Shown: positions 11,701-20,993 of the stretch, in pieces
Layout: every line of letters starts with the position of its first letter
Numbering within the stretch: the stretch's first letter is position 1
Position numbers and translations under genes: made by a program
Assembly (NCBI GenBank): GCA_010279815.1
Contig: QEOQ01000658.1
Location: forward strand, 594,273 to 658,272
Length of the DNA: 64,000 bases
Source of the DNA: Brachionus plicatilis
Lineage: Eukaryota > Rotifera > Eurotatoria > Ploima > Brachionidae
Reading direction: 5' to 3'
The notes under the pieces: generated by a model
Told to the model about the DNA's origin: nothing
The model's database searches: none
The model's input: the letters and a program-made list of their open reading frames with translations, nothing else

Positions 11701-13072
11701 CGAATTTTTTTCGAAAATAAAAATAAATCAAATATAAATTCAAATTTATTTTATACTCAATTTTTTAATCGAATATTCTACCTTTTCAATAGTCTTTTCA
11801 AATTTTTTATTTATTCAAGTTTTATTTTGTGTCCAAAAAGCTAATTCGATTTCATCACTATAAAAAATACCTCTTTATTTAAATCAAAAACTAAAAATTT
11901 TGATTTGAAATTTGCATTTGATCATGAACTTCAATTTGCCCGAAACAAACACTTTTAAGGATATTTTACTCAAATAATTTTTTTTTGCAAGACATTTAAA
12001 TTTTTAAAATGATTAATAAAATCAAATTAAAATTTTTCTTTTTATTAATTTTGGTAAATAATTTTTTTGGGTCAAAAGCCGAAACCAAATAAGTAAAAAA
12101 GACCATCACTTGGAATGCAATATAATTAGTCTTTGTTATTACTTTGTTATTACTTAATTTCAATTTAATTTCAATTTTTTGGTCGTTTTATAACAAAAAA
12201 ATGTGATTAATTTTATACCTGGACATGATACGTATGATCACACCATTTTGTGAATTCTTAATCACAAAGTCGACCCTTTATTAAAATATTAAATATAATA
12301 ATTTATTTATTGAAGAGAGCACTTATCACCTGAAGCTGGAGCTGAAGTAAATGTTAATGATATAATTAGAAACAAAATAACAAAAGAACTTGACAATCCA
12401 AGTAGAACTATTTTCTATGAGGCTGAAAAGCACATCTTTGAGTTGATGAAAAAAAATAGCTACTCAAGATTTGAACAATCAGAAATTTATAAAAATTTAT
12501 TGGAAAAAGCTATTATTCCTGCACCCAAGAAAAGGTAATTGAAAAAAGTAAAAATATATTTTTTTTTAACTTGTGATGAAATACTTAAATAATTTTTTTT
12601 TTTATTTTAATTTAAATGAGAAAAATTTTTCAAAAGTTAGGGAACTTCTTTAATTAAAAATAAATTTTTAAAAGGTAAAAAAAAAATTGATTGATTGACA
12701 CCCTCTAGAAATTAGAATCTTAAAACAATTAGTGTTCGCTTAAATTAAATGTTGTAAAGCCCTAGATTATGAACATTTTGTGTTTTTTAAAAGATAGTTC
12801 TAAATTTATTTTTTTGTAGTAAAATATTTCATTTTGTTACTTTGGATTATTTCCGTAATCGTGATGAAAGTACAGATGAATCTGATGATGATGAGCAAAG
12901 AGGTGATTTTGTGGCAGGAGGAATTTATGCTCCAACTGCCCAGTCGATTTCAGCTGCGGCAGCCGGTCTTACTTTATCAATAGCAGCAGCTGCAGGGATT
13001 AAAAGGCATTTTAGTAGCAGTATTGACGGAAAATCAGATACTGCTGGTTTGGCAATTCAGAATGAAAATTAA
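5711..13072 (+). CDS. R7-family regulator of G-protein signalling (RGS6/7/9/11 type)
   Basis: GTPase-activating protein for Galpha subunits; R7 members bind Gbeta5 through a GGL domain and act in neuronal signalling. Eight exons read in one frame: 5711-5858, 9371-9480, 9527-9578, 9630-9771, 9830-9911, 9978-10456, 12316-12534, 12820-13072 (494 residues). Four introns are only 46-66 bp, while introns 1 (3.5 kb), 6 (1.9 kb) and 7 (285 bp) are longer. The DEP domain is about residues 5-85 (FLTTISNAFTGEDLIDWLEK; EALHLATLLCKFGYYF). The DHEX region follows, with YLLKRTMRNQ, QWDFVKMQADAQ and LDSQERAFW. The GGL domain is about 211-256, ending CQPSNPW. The RGS box is about 279-400 (VKKWLFSF; EFSVENLKFYLAC). 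The C-terminus has an acidic run (DESTDESDDDEQ) and an alanine-rich stretch. Exon 1 begins right after an AG (5709-5710), so an upstream exon supplying a few residues is possible. Which R7 paralogue it is cannot be decided. Confidence 0.92.
7085..7130 (-). repeat. LINE-type 3' tail copy (hairpin region plus A/T microsatellite)
   Basis: Read on the minus strand, this is ...GATCGGTACAGATATACA followed by AAATAAATAATAATA. It is a diverged inverted copy of the tail at 8524-8556 and is related to those at 24455-24497 and 50215-50263. Confidence 0.5.
7801..8397 (-). pseudogene. decayed pogo/Tigger-type transposase: CENP-B-type DNA-binding part joined to a PHD-like finger
   Basis: Minus-strand coding remnant in intron 1 of the RGS gene. 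It starts near ATG at 8397, is frameshifted early, and is interrupted by TAA, TGA and TAG. The middle resembles the Tc5/CENP-B helix-turn-helix: LFNWFESKRKEQIAASSFLL, then a Gly followed by TGA where the family usually has Trp, then LRNFMKRQNLVVRRLSGSA. The last ~45 residues form a cysteine-rich finger, CFGCMCFF...CEECDNWICGDCW, of the PHD-like kind found at the C-terminus of some pogo-like transposases. The DDE catalytic core that should lie between is absent, so this looks like an internally deleted copy. The stop TAA is at 7801-7803. Family from motif recognition. Confidence 0.7.
8492..8523. other. assembly gap (32 N)
   Basis: A run of 32 undetermined bases inside RGS intron 1. The true length is unknown; it falls next to repeated sequence, which probably caused the break. 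Confidence 0.99.
8524..8556 (+). repeat. LINE-type 3' tail copy adjoining the gap
   Basis: TAGCTCGGTACAGATATACA followed by AAATAAATAATAAT. Same tail family as 24455-24497 (+), 50215-50263 (-) and 7085-7130 (-). Its upstream hairpin half is lost in the assembly gap. Confidence 0.5.
8575..8721. mobile_element. 147-bp MITE, ACGTATTTGCTC family, with TA flanks
   Basis: Terminal inverted repeats ACGTATTTGCTCGA (left) and TCGAGCAATTACGT (right), flanked by TA on both sides (8573-8574 and 8722-8723). The interior carries GACATGTC-type palindromes (AACGACATGTCGTT and degraded forms). The termini and the palindrome motif match the larger foldback element at 33720-35019, so the two are one family. 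Confidence 0.75.
10545..10613. repeat. short purine-rich tandem repeat (GAGGAAGAGTT units)
   Basis: About six imperfect 11-12 bp units rich in GAGGAAGAGTT, all on one strand, in RGS intron 6 within the inverted-repeat element. Confidence 0.7.
11000..11048. repeat. perfect palindrome, 24-bp arms, one-base spacer
   Basis: Arms 11000-11023 and 11025-11048 are exact reverse complements around a single C at 11024. Each includes a run of ten T or ten A next to ACTTTAG/CTAAAGT. It is intronic; a hairpin in RNA or single-stranded DNA would be very stable. Confidence 0.85.
11058..11102. repeat. perfect palindrome, 22-bp arms, one-base spacer
   Basis: Arms 11058-11079 and 11081-11102 are exact reverse complements around a single C at 11080. 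It lies ten bases after the preceding palindrome (11000-11048). Confidence 0.85.
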
Positions 13073-13203
13073 AACTTTTAAATAAAAATTCTAAGTAGTA
13101 CATCCTTTTTTTAATAAAATTTAATTTTTAATAAATTACTAATTTTTTAAATTTGATATTTATTTGATATTATTTAGACTTATTTAGACTTAAAAGTCTA
13201 AAT

Positions 13204-13540
13204 TAGAGTTTATCCTCAAGTCGCTATTTTTCAAGTCTTTCGACCAAAAAGTCAAGTCAAGTCAAAACTTGACTCGATTTTTTTAAGATTTTTCAAAAGA
13301 TTATTTTATAAATTTATAATTTTTTGGTTAACAAAATGATTCAATTAAAAATGTAAACATTAAAGAGATTTTAGAGAAAAAAAAATCTAAATTCAATTTT
13401 TACATTAACTATAATTTAGTAAAAATAAAATCAGACAAAACATCAACTCAAGTTACTTTTTAACTTTTTCCTGTAAAAAAAAATCAAGCAAGTTGTGACT
13501 TGGACTTGACTTTAGACTTGAGACTTGATGAACAACTCTG
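13204..13540. mobile_element. hAT-type MITE (337 bp) with 8-bp target duplication GTCTAAAT
   Basis: The element is flanked by identical 8-bp repeats GTCTAAAT at 13196-13203 and 13541-13548, the length typical of hAT insertions. Its ends are related: TAGAGTTTATCCTCAAGTC at the left and, reversed, CAGAGTTGTTCATCAAGTC at the right. Both ends continue into clusters of ACTTGACT/AAGTCAAG motifs. No coding capacity. It sits just downstream of the RGS stop codon. The same termini recur at 53346 and in the micro-element at 62680-62748. Confidence 0.75.
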
Positions 13541-14309
13541 GTCTAAATTAAACAAATAACTTTTTTTAGTTAATTTGAAAATGAAAAATTGAATATTAAA
13601 AAATTGTAATTGTAATTTAAATTATTAAATTGAATCTTGGATCAACATTTATCTGAAGTAGCATTAACTCGTCACAGATAAGCAAAAAAATAACATATTT
13701 ATCTTATCTTCTAAATAAAAATAGAGGTTAAAACATTTTTTTATGAATAAACCAGAAAATTGAATTTGAATGAAAAAGTAATGATTTTCTGAGGAAAAAA
13801 TCTTTAATAATTTTTTTTCTCATAATTTATTTATTAAATCATTAATTTTTCAATGATTTTGTAATGATTCTCTAAAAATCCTTTTTTCATTACTGTTAAG
13901 CTGACAGGGTAGCTTCAATAAAATAACTTTATTTATTTGTTTTACATTTAAACTGCTTATGAGTGTATGGGTTAATTTGGATAGAAATCCAAATAATAAA
14001 AAATAATTTAAGTTAACTATAGTTATCTTAAAAAATATTTTTTAAAAAAAATCACAGGAAAACTAAAATTTTAAATAATTAATTGACAAAATTATGATAT
14101 GATATGATAAAAATTCTGCTTTTTGAAAACAATTTTTCAATATTTATTTTTTATTAAATTTAAATTAACAAAAACACTTATTAGAAGACAATTTCCAAAT
14201 AATTTCTAAAAAAATTTCACTTCACTTAATTTATTATTTTTCTTTTTTCTAATTATTTCTTTTTATGGTAAAACTTATTATTTTTATATTTTTACACTAT
14301 TTTTTATAA

Positions 14310-14365
14310 TTTTACATCGCCAGAATTGGCGTTAATAGAATCTAATAAATAAATAAATAATAATT
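14310..14365 (+). repeat. hairpin plus AAATAAATAAAT tail (LINE-type 3' end)
   Basis: ACATCGCCAGAATTGGCGTT forms a small hairpin (CGCCA/TGGCG) followed closely by AATAAATAAATAAATAAT. Copies of the same unit occur at 29020-29068 (minus) and 52095-52140 (plus). No coding remnant is attached here. Confidence 0.55.
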
Positions 14366-14724
14366 TTTTTTAATAGAAATTAACAAAACTTCTCTTTAAT
14401 TTTAATTACCCTCATTCTCTAAACCAGGGCTCCGTCTCGTATTCCGTTTTCTTTTTCCATTATATGAAAAAACTTACTCTAAATTTATCCAAAAAATGAC
14501 TGAAAAATATAAAAAAAAATTTTTAGATTAGATAAATTTAAAATCTTAAAGGCTAATAAGGTTCACACATATTAATTGCAGAATATTCTCCTTTATAAGA
14601 AAAAGACACAAAGCACCAAAAAAGTTTTTAGTATTACAAATAATAGGGCTGGTAGACTAAAAAACTGAGCATACCTCTGGTTAAGCTAAGACACATAACT
14701 AACGTAAGTTAAGTTCTAATTCAA

Positions 14725-14770
14725 ACAAGGTTTAACCCGTTGCTCCGCTGCCGGAATAATAATAATAAAA
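14725..14770 (-). repeat. possible Helitron 3' terminus
   Basis: Read on the minus strand: an ATTATTATTATT run followed by CCGGCAGCGGAGCAACGGG. It lies about 100 bp beyond the end of the helicase remnant on the same strand, where a Helitron 3' hairpin would be expected. A canonical terminal CTRR is not obvious, so the boundary is not established. Confidence 0.35.
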
Positions 14771-14862
14771 AAGGAGATTAATTGAAAAATTTTATTATTA
14801 TTTTGAAAAATTCTAATTAGAATTGATATTATAAAATTTGTTTATATATATTGATTAAATAA

Positions 14863-15024
14863 TTAAATAAATATTTCTGTATAAACAACATTTATTGTAA
14901 GAAAAACTTTTACAGGTAATACTGCGCAAATATTATTTATTGAAGACACTCTTGACAAAGCTACGTATAATTGACCATGCGTAAAAACTGGTTCAGATAA
15001 ATGAATACCAACGAATTTTAAGGT
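14863..15024 (-). pseudogene. Helitron/PIF1-type helicase C-terminus (fragment)
   Basis: Minus-strand open stretch ending in TAA at 14863-14865. It contains LKFVGIHLSEPVFTHGQLYV followed by ALSRVSSINNI, which is the C-terminal motif VI region of PIF1-like helicases carried by Helitrons, and ends VVYTEIFI. The upstream part of the helicase is lost at a palindromic insertion (15015-15085). A second helicase piece lies at 15218-15336 on the same strand. Confidence 0.75.
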
Positions 15025-15085
15025 TAGGTATTCATTTAAAATAATGAATACCTAACCTTAAAATATTAAGGTTAGGTATTCATTT
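15015..15085. repeat. three alternating copies of an AAGGTTAGGTATTCATT unit
   Basis: Two 22-bp arms (15015-15036 and 15043-15064) are exact reverse complements with a six-base spacer, and a third direct copy of the unit follows at 15066-15085. The structure sits at the broken end of the helicase remnant, as if made by local template switching or nested insertion. Confidence 0.8.
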
Positions 15086-15217
15086 CACGTGAATTATACT
15101 TTTATTGCCCATTCAAGGATTGGACTTTTTAAAAAAAAAATTGACTTGACTTAAGACTTGAATTTTAAACAACTCTTGAATGTATTTTTTTGATTTTTTC
15201 TTTAAATACATACTTAC

Positions 15218-15336
15218 CTTTGGTCTGTATTTAGTTTGTCGAGATTATTGTTTAATTCTAAATTGTAATTCAATTCTTCATTAATTAAAGGATAAGCTGG
15301 TAACTTTTTAATTAGATCATCTTTAAACAATCTTTT
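15218..15336 (-). pseudogene. Helitron-type helicase, upstream fragment
   Basis: Minus-strand open segment with KRLFKDDLIKKLPAYPLIN and ending LDKLNTDQR, which resembles the entry of a PIF1-like helicase domain (LNxDQ precedes the Walker A region). It is followed at 15217-15212 by GTAAGT, so it may have been an exon end. The Walker motifs are not present. Between it and the C-terminal fragment lies a short ACTTGACTT-rich insertion (about 15112-15180) resembling the hAT MITE termini. Confidence 0.55.
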
Positions 15337-15386
15337 AGTTTACAAGTTTTGCAGTCCACTAGTGGAATTGGATACGGTAAAGACGG

Positions 15387-16256
15387 ATGACCACTCTAGC
15401 CCTTATCAATACGCGGATCAAGACATTAGAATCTCTTATCATAGCCGTTGAGGAAGCCTTAGATCTATCTAACAACGTCATTAAAGTCCAGAAGAAGACA
15501 ATCGACGCCTGTTCACGACTACATCCATCCAAAGATTGTCCAGACTGTGCAGCATCCCAGATCACATTCACTAATCACGAGAGCTACAATGCGGTACTAA
15601 CCTCTTACTCTAAGGGGAACGTTGAATAGCTGAAGTCTCTAGAAACCGCAGTGAAGGCTGGTCGATCGCCAGGGCCACATCATAAAGAAGTTGATAGGTT
15701 TCTAGAATTTGCTGCAACACCAAGAAGACTATCCAATCACGACATACTAATGAGCGATTCAACTCCAACAACTGGCTCAGCAGTTGACTACGACCAAATA
15801 TACCACAGCCTTAAGCAACACATAAATCAATACGGCAAAGATAGAACCCTCCCAAATAACCTTACATCAAAACATCTAAAGGAAATCGAATACTTACTCC
15901 TGATTTATCTGCAGTTAAAAGTTCTTAACGAGGAGACAGTCACGGAGACAAGAAGACGTATCCTGTTCTTTTGGAGGGCACATAAATTAGGATTCGCAGT
16001 GGCCATACAACACTACCCAAAATCTGATACAGAATCAGAGTTCTACAACACAGGGATCGAGCCTCCCTCCAAGTCAGCTAAATCATCTGAATCAATTGTG
16101 AGACACTACCATTACAATGTCCCAAGAGGAGGCAGAGGAAACCAATCTTCGACTCCAGTACCCAGATCCGAAACGCATAAGGATAGAAGATCCGGATCTC
16201 AGGAAAAGTGGAGAAAACGTTCTTCATCCAGAGGACGTAGATTTAACAAATATTAA
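15387..16256 (+). pseudogene. gag/core-like ORF of a compact retroelement (one in-frame stop)
   Basis: One reading frame from ATG at 15387 to TAA at 16254-16256, broken by a single TAG at 15627-15629 (289 codons). The N-terminal part is helical with a CxxC pair (CPDC). The C-terminal 40 or so residues are rich in Arg, Ser and Lys (SSSRGRRF near the end), as in capsid/nucleocapsid proteins that bind nucleic acid through a basic tail; no zinc knuckle is seen. Its end overlaps the start of the polymerase ORF by 140 bases in another frame. Base composition is clearly GC-richer than the flanks, indicating recent acquisition or different origin. No protein family was recognised by sequence; the role is inferred from position and the basic tail. 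Confidence 0.55.
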
Positions 16257-17990
16257 TGAGCCAACGTCGGTGATGAATGAAACCAACAACAAACCTGCTT
16301 CCGATGTAAAACATAGAGCGGTAGCTCTCGAGGGATCCAAACAACCAAATCTTTTCTATGAAGGAGACCGTAAAAAGCTCCTTAAAATGACTGGACAATA
16401 TGGCCCATCTACATACAAGAAAGCGGACCCTAGGACTAAATTTAAATATAACCTCAGTAATATAAAAAATCTTACTTTTTCCCCATACAATTCTTTAGAG
16501 TTGTTCTTCGACACCTTCGACGCACCAGCCTGCATCAGGAAGACATACAAACATGGAGTATACATAGACACTGGAAACATAAAATGGAAAAAGAGTAACA
16601 GAAAAGCCACACTCACCTGACGTCGAAAAAGCTACCAACGCAATGATACAGCAACTTATCGACCGCAGCATCCTAGTCCCAGATAAATAGTCACCTTTCT
16701 TAGCCAACGCCAGCGTAGTGCCAAAACCAGATGACAAACCACGGTTGATAATAGACTATTCTCATCTCAGAAAGGTCATAAAGGTACCTAAACAATACCT
16801 ACCGTCAGTTTATGAAATATTTAACAAACATAAATACTTAGCAAAGAAGTATTTCATCAAATTGGATCTGGTCAACTCCTTCTATAACATAACACTGCAT
16901 CCACACACTGATCATGTCGCGATGATTAGATTCAATGGACAATTTTACAAATTTACAAGACTTCCAATGGGCATTCAGAGCGCCCCATATCATTGCCACA
17001 AAATTGTCACTGTCGTGGCTGACTGGATCAGAAAGAAGGGCTTCAATATGGACGATATACTAATAACAGCGGATCAAATAGGTAAACTTAGAACCTTTGG
17101 TATGAAATTAAGGTCGAAACTAAATTCAACGGGATGGTTCGTAAATGATAAAAAATCAGAACTTACTCCAAAGAAGAACAATAAATTCCTGGGAGCACAA
17201 TGGTCCATGGACAAGCTACTGAGACCAAAAGAGGCATCTCAGAAAATGAACAATGTGTCGTATTTTATCAAAAGGCCGCACAAATTGAATCTCAAAAATC
17301 GGCAAGAACTGGGGGTTAGGGTTAGGGATTCTTCAACTACTTTGCAACATATGCAGGAAAAATCTCAACGTTTTCCAGGATACTCCTCAACAATACTCGA
17401 GATATAGCCAGAAGCAACCTTATGTATGAGCTGTATAGAAACGTCATAATAAAGAACAAAACTTACCGTATACCTGATGACCCAGTACAATACCATCTAG
17501 TTTCAGACGCCACTACCACATCTTATGGATTTATCAGTAACAGCAAGTGCGCTTTTGCGGGATAATTCAATATCCCGTTACCCATAACTTTAGCAGAAAC
17601 TATCTTGGTACTCATCGCATTAAAACAAATATGCGACAACGCGGAAGAAGACAACATCTCCATCATATGCCAGATCGACAACATGGGTACTAAAGCAGCC
17701 AATAAAAAGAACCGAATGAAGTATAAATCACTTTCGGCCATTGGTAACTTGACACTGCGGATTTTCTCCGAAAACAACAAAATTTCTTTGAAACAAGGGT
17801 CACACCCGTCTATATTGCCAGCGAAGCAAATCCAGCCGATGAGATATACAGAATAAAATGGAATGAGTATGTTTACCAATGGATTCCCTATAAAAAATTT
17901 TTTAGAATCGAGTATGACCCAGGAAGGATCCTAAATAAACTAAAGATCCTCGTGGAAATGGTGCATCCTCTGGAAAACAGCTTTAGATAA
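16117..17990 (+). pseudogene. reverse transcriptase-RNase H polymerase of a compact retroelement (frameshifted)
   Basis: Overlaps the gag/core-like ORF. A first segment (16117-16620) of about 165 residues has no recognised domain. After a frameshift and an internal TAG comes the RT (16718 on) with RLIIDYSHLRK, FIKLDLVNSFYNITLHP, LPMGIQSAP and a catalytic box NMDDILI where Y/F is usual. The RT ORF closes at 17407; in shifted frames an RNase H follows with SDATTTSYG, PLPITLAET, QIDNMG and, after one more one-base shift, NPADEIYR. The frame ends at 17988-17990. No aspartic protease or integrase is visible in the 3.3 kb. The RNase H motifs (LPIT-AE and NPAD) and overlapping two-ORF layout recall hepadnavirus-related elements; a DIRS-like or Ty3-like origin is the alternative. 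At least four disabling changes: not functional. Confidence 0.7.
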
Positions 17991-18099
17991 AATAACCAGG
18001 AGGAATTTTTTGTCAAAACTGAAGCATCAAGGATATCTCTTTCTCTAAAGAGACAATCTTCTAAATCAGAAAAAGTGTTAGCAAAACGCTAAAAATTAC

Positions 18100-18598
18100 C
18101 AAATGTAAACCCGGATGTCCATGTTGATGAAGTATCATTAGCCGACAACATCATACCTCCAGTTACAGAACAAATGAAGGAACTGTTGAATTAGAACTTT
18201 TCAACTCCCAAATGAGGGATCTATTGGACATTCCGGCATGAAGAGATGAGCTAGAACAACATGATATCGATTTTGAAGGTATCAGATATAAACAAACCTT
18301 TATCCCAACTTCAGAGACCATACAAGAGGATAACTCGAAATCTACTGAAGAAGAACAGGACAGCATCACTCCGAAACTACACATACTAGACAACATCGAA
18401 GGGACCTTGAATGAATCAGAACCAGAAAGCATCGAACTGGAGTCCATAAATCCAAATGCCATACTAAACGTGAGCATTGACCCTAAAAGAAAAATTTTGA
18501 GAAAATTTAAGTCACTTACCTTGGAAGATAGGTATCCATATCTCATGGAATGGCTGCAACCCATAAAATACCAAAAAATCGATTGTAATATTTCTTGA
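18100..18598 (+). pseudogene. third ORF region of the compact retroelement (acidic, degraded)
   Basis: Downstream of the polymerase, the GC-richer sequence continues to about 18600 and is open in pieces, with stops and frame changes around 18190-18240. The longest piece is 18252-18598 and is rich in Glu, Ser and Asp (STEEEQDSIT; ESEPESIELESINPN), ending EDRYPYLMEWLQ before TGA. No domain was recognised. Composition and position suggest it belongs to the same element, but this is inference. Confidence 0.4.
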
Positions 18599-19564
18599 TC
18601 TGCTGGTAGGCTTTTATTCCCCAGTCAGACTTCTCAAGTACCGTTTTGGACTAGAGGGTTTCGGATTAAACACAATAAGGTTTTTTAATAACTTTATTGG
18701 GACACGAAGTCCAAATCCAAAACCAAATATATTCTTATAAAAGATGGAAAAATAAGATCTTATTATGTTTTTAAGAGAAACTTTATAATTTGGATTATCA
18801 GGACATTTAAATGAACTACTTCGTATATTATCCGATCTTAAACATGATATGCAGACATCTTGACTCAGGCTGTTTTTGTCTTGCATCATTTCCAAATTAA
18901 TGATTTCGAAATTCAATCGCTAAGCAAAAGGTTGTATTGAATTTTCTTGCTGAATTAAAAATTTGAGTAAAATTTAAATTAAGAGTAAAATAATATAAAT
19001 ATTACATTTTGTCGTTTTGGTGTGACTTTTTAGGCAAGAAACTTAAGTTTGATAAAAATAAATTAGTTAAATTAGGAATTCCTGGTATACATGGGAAAGT
19101 TATTATTTTTATAATTTTAAGAATTGAAGTTTAAGGAGAGTTCATTATTCTGGAAATAAAAAAAATTAAAATTTTAAATTAATATTAACCAATAATTTTT
19201 ATTTTAATTAGAAATATAAAAATGAAAAAAAAAGTTATAAAAATGATAAATAATGATTTGTTCAGATTGTTTCGTTATAATTTAACAATTGTTTGTGAAT
19301 CGCTTACTAAAAGATTTAGTTCATCGTTCGTTTTTAAAATTGTTTTTTGCATTCTTTTTGAAAAATTCTCTTTATTTGTTTAATTTATTCTCTTGTCTTG
19401 AGAGTGAATCTCTAAGCTATGTTAAATCTTTTAGATCTTGCTTGAATTTTAACATTTGTTCATAAAATTTCAAAAAAATCTTTTTGTTTGAATAATACAG
19501 AAGATTTTAATGTCGTCCTGAGACTTAGATGTCTAATTGAAATGATTTCAATTCAAATTTGTAC
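18599..19564. other. non-genic sequence right of the retroelement
   Basis: Composition falls back to AT-rich after about 18700. A minus-strand open frame at 18614-18916 has a few cysteines (CISCLRSDN...FKC) and may be a transposon scrap, but nothing recognisable. The rest is low-complexity. Confidence 0.4.
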
Positions 19565-20346
19565 ATGGATAACATTTATCTTTATTCTCAATTAGAAAAT
19601 ACTTTGGAAACTAATGAAATTAATGACTTATTCCTGCAATTGGCGACTATAGCTCAGTCTAGGAGAAGTTTAAAAATGATGAGGAAGTTTTTTTTAATGA
19701 AATTAAAGGGGCATTTAAAATAATCTTTCGAATTGATTTTGATTTAAAACAATTCGAAACATAATTTCAAATACTAGAATTCAAAAAAGAATTTAATTTT
19801 CCAGTAAAAAATGTATTTGAAGTATTTTTTGATAACGCTACAGCTCAAAATTTAATTATAGATTTCTTTACTACTGATTATTTAGGTAAATCAGTAGTAA
19901 TTTTTTTGGTTTTCTAAAATAATTAAATTTTTTTCTTAAAGATTGAAACCAGGCAGACAATGTCCTTATGACCAGTTGAAATAGGTTGATGATCTAAAAA
20001 ATGAACTAATTTTAGAATGCTTTTTTCAAGATGGACCAATAGATTGGAAAAGTAAAGATTTATGGCAAATTGCTCTAGATCTAATTTATGAATTAGACCC
20101 AAAAATACAACTAAAAGAATTGAGAAAAATATTTTGTCAAAGCAACAAGCATTTTTGGCTAAAAGTAATCTTGAAATTTTAGCCAAAAAATATGGACATA
20201 AAATTGTATTTTTGTCGAAATTTCATTGCGAGCTTAATCCAATAGAAGGTCTATGGTATAATTGAAAACAATATATAAGAGCAAGAACAGATCAAAAATT
20301 CTCTAGAATAATTGAGCTTTTAACAGAATCAAGAGAAAAGTTTTAA
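19565..20346 (+). pseudogene. DDE-superfamily transposase remnant (KFHCELNPIE type)
   Basis: Degraded plus-strand coding sequence with frameshifts and stops. Recognisable pieces are VFFDNATAQN (about 19835), LKPGRQCPYDQL (about 19945), WKSKDLWQIALDLIYELDP and the diagnostic KFHCELNPIEGLWYNWKQYI (about 20218-20280), ending TESREKF and TAA. The CELNPIE...W block is the end of the DDE/D catalytic domain in a group of Tc1/mariner-related transposases. Inverted repeats of the parent element were not found. Confidence 0.6.
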
Positions 20347-20497
20347 GATTCAGATCTTTTGAAAATGGTAAATTAGTAATCCCTGGGACTACATACGATT
20401 AAACTGAAAAAAAGTATTCTTTTTGACTTATTTTCAATTATTAAAATTAGAACACCCTTTTTTCAAACAAAACTAAATACCAGGGTGTAGAAAATTT

Positions 20498-20690
20498 TTT
20501 GCTCTTTCAGAATATAACTATATAATTTTAAAAAACATTTTAGTTTTATCTTTGAGTAATTGAGTCTGAAAGACCTACAACTTTTTAAAGGGTTCGTTCT
20601 TTTAAAACCCTAGATATAAATTTTTTTTTTTAGTCCCCCTAAAAAAATGAATTTAGGGTTTCAAAGGACGTAGTTTACGAATTTCAAAAA
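20498..20690 (+). repeat. dispersed repeat, copy 1
   Basis: Contains CTTTCAGAATATA, GTTTTATCTTTGAG, ACAACTTTTTAAAGGGTT and GGACGTAGTTTACGAATTT in order. The same blocks occur in the same order on the minus strand at 57115-57300. It is non-coding, and the class is unknown. Confidence 0.6.
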
Positions 20691-20993
20691 TTAGAAATTT
20701 AGATAACACTTAAGTTTTGAATTTCTGAAACTTAAACTAACTCTTAAACTATACATGATGATTCGAATTTACACTAAGCTGAGAAATTGAAATTATATAA
20801 AGGCCATAAAAATTTGAGTCAAATATTATTGCACAAAATTTTTGACGCACATCATTGATCTCTAATTAAAAATCAATTAATTAACTTAAATGGATTTTTA
20901 AATCTATTAATTTAAAAATTATTCAATAAGTGTTTAATTCATTAATGAAAGATCGCTATTAACTTTTTGCTGACTGTCTGAGACTGAAAAATC

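Larger units (their letters stand above)
10482..12280. mobile_element. 1.8-kb inverted-repeat DNA element filling RGS intron 6
   Basis: The left end TAAGGATCATGCCGACTTTG (10482 on) and the right end (12240-12280) are imperfect reverse complements over about 40 bp, sharing CGACTTTGTGAT and GAATTCA. The element occupies nearly the whole intron between exons 6 and 7. No transposase is recognisable. It contains a short tandem array of GAGGAAGAGTT at 10545-10613 and the two perfect palindromes at 11000-11102. The superfamily is unknown. Confidence 0.55.

Noticed and set aside
15359..15571. 70-residue minus-strand open frame
   Set aside because: Antisense of the gag/core-like ORF; no independent support.
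18163..18564. 133-residue minus-strand open frame
   Set aside because: Antisense of the acidic third ORF region of the retroelement; its Ser/Ser-rich content is the complement of Glu/Asp codons.
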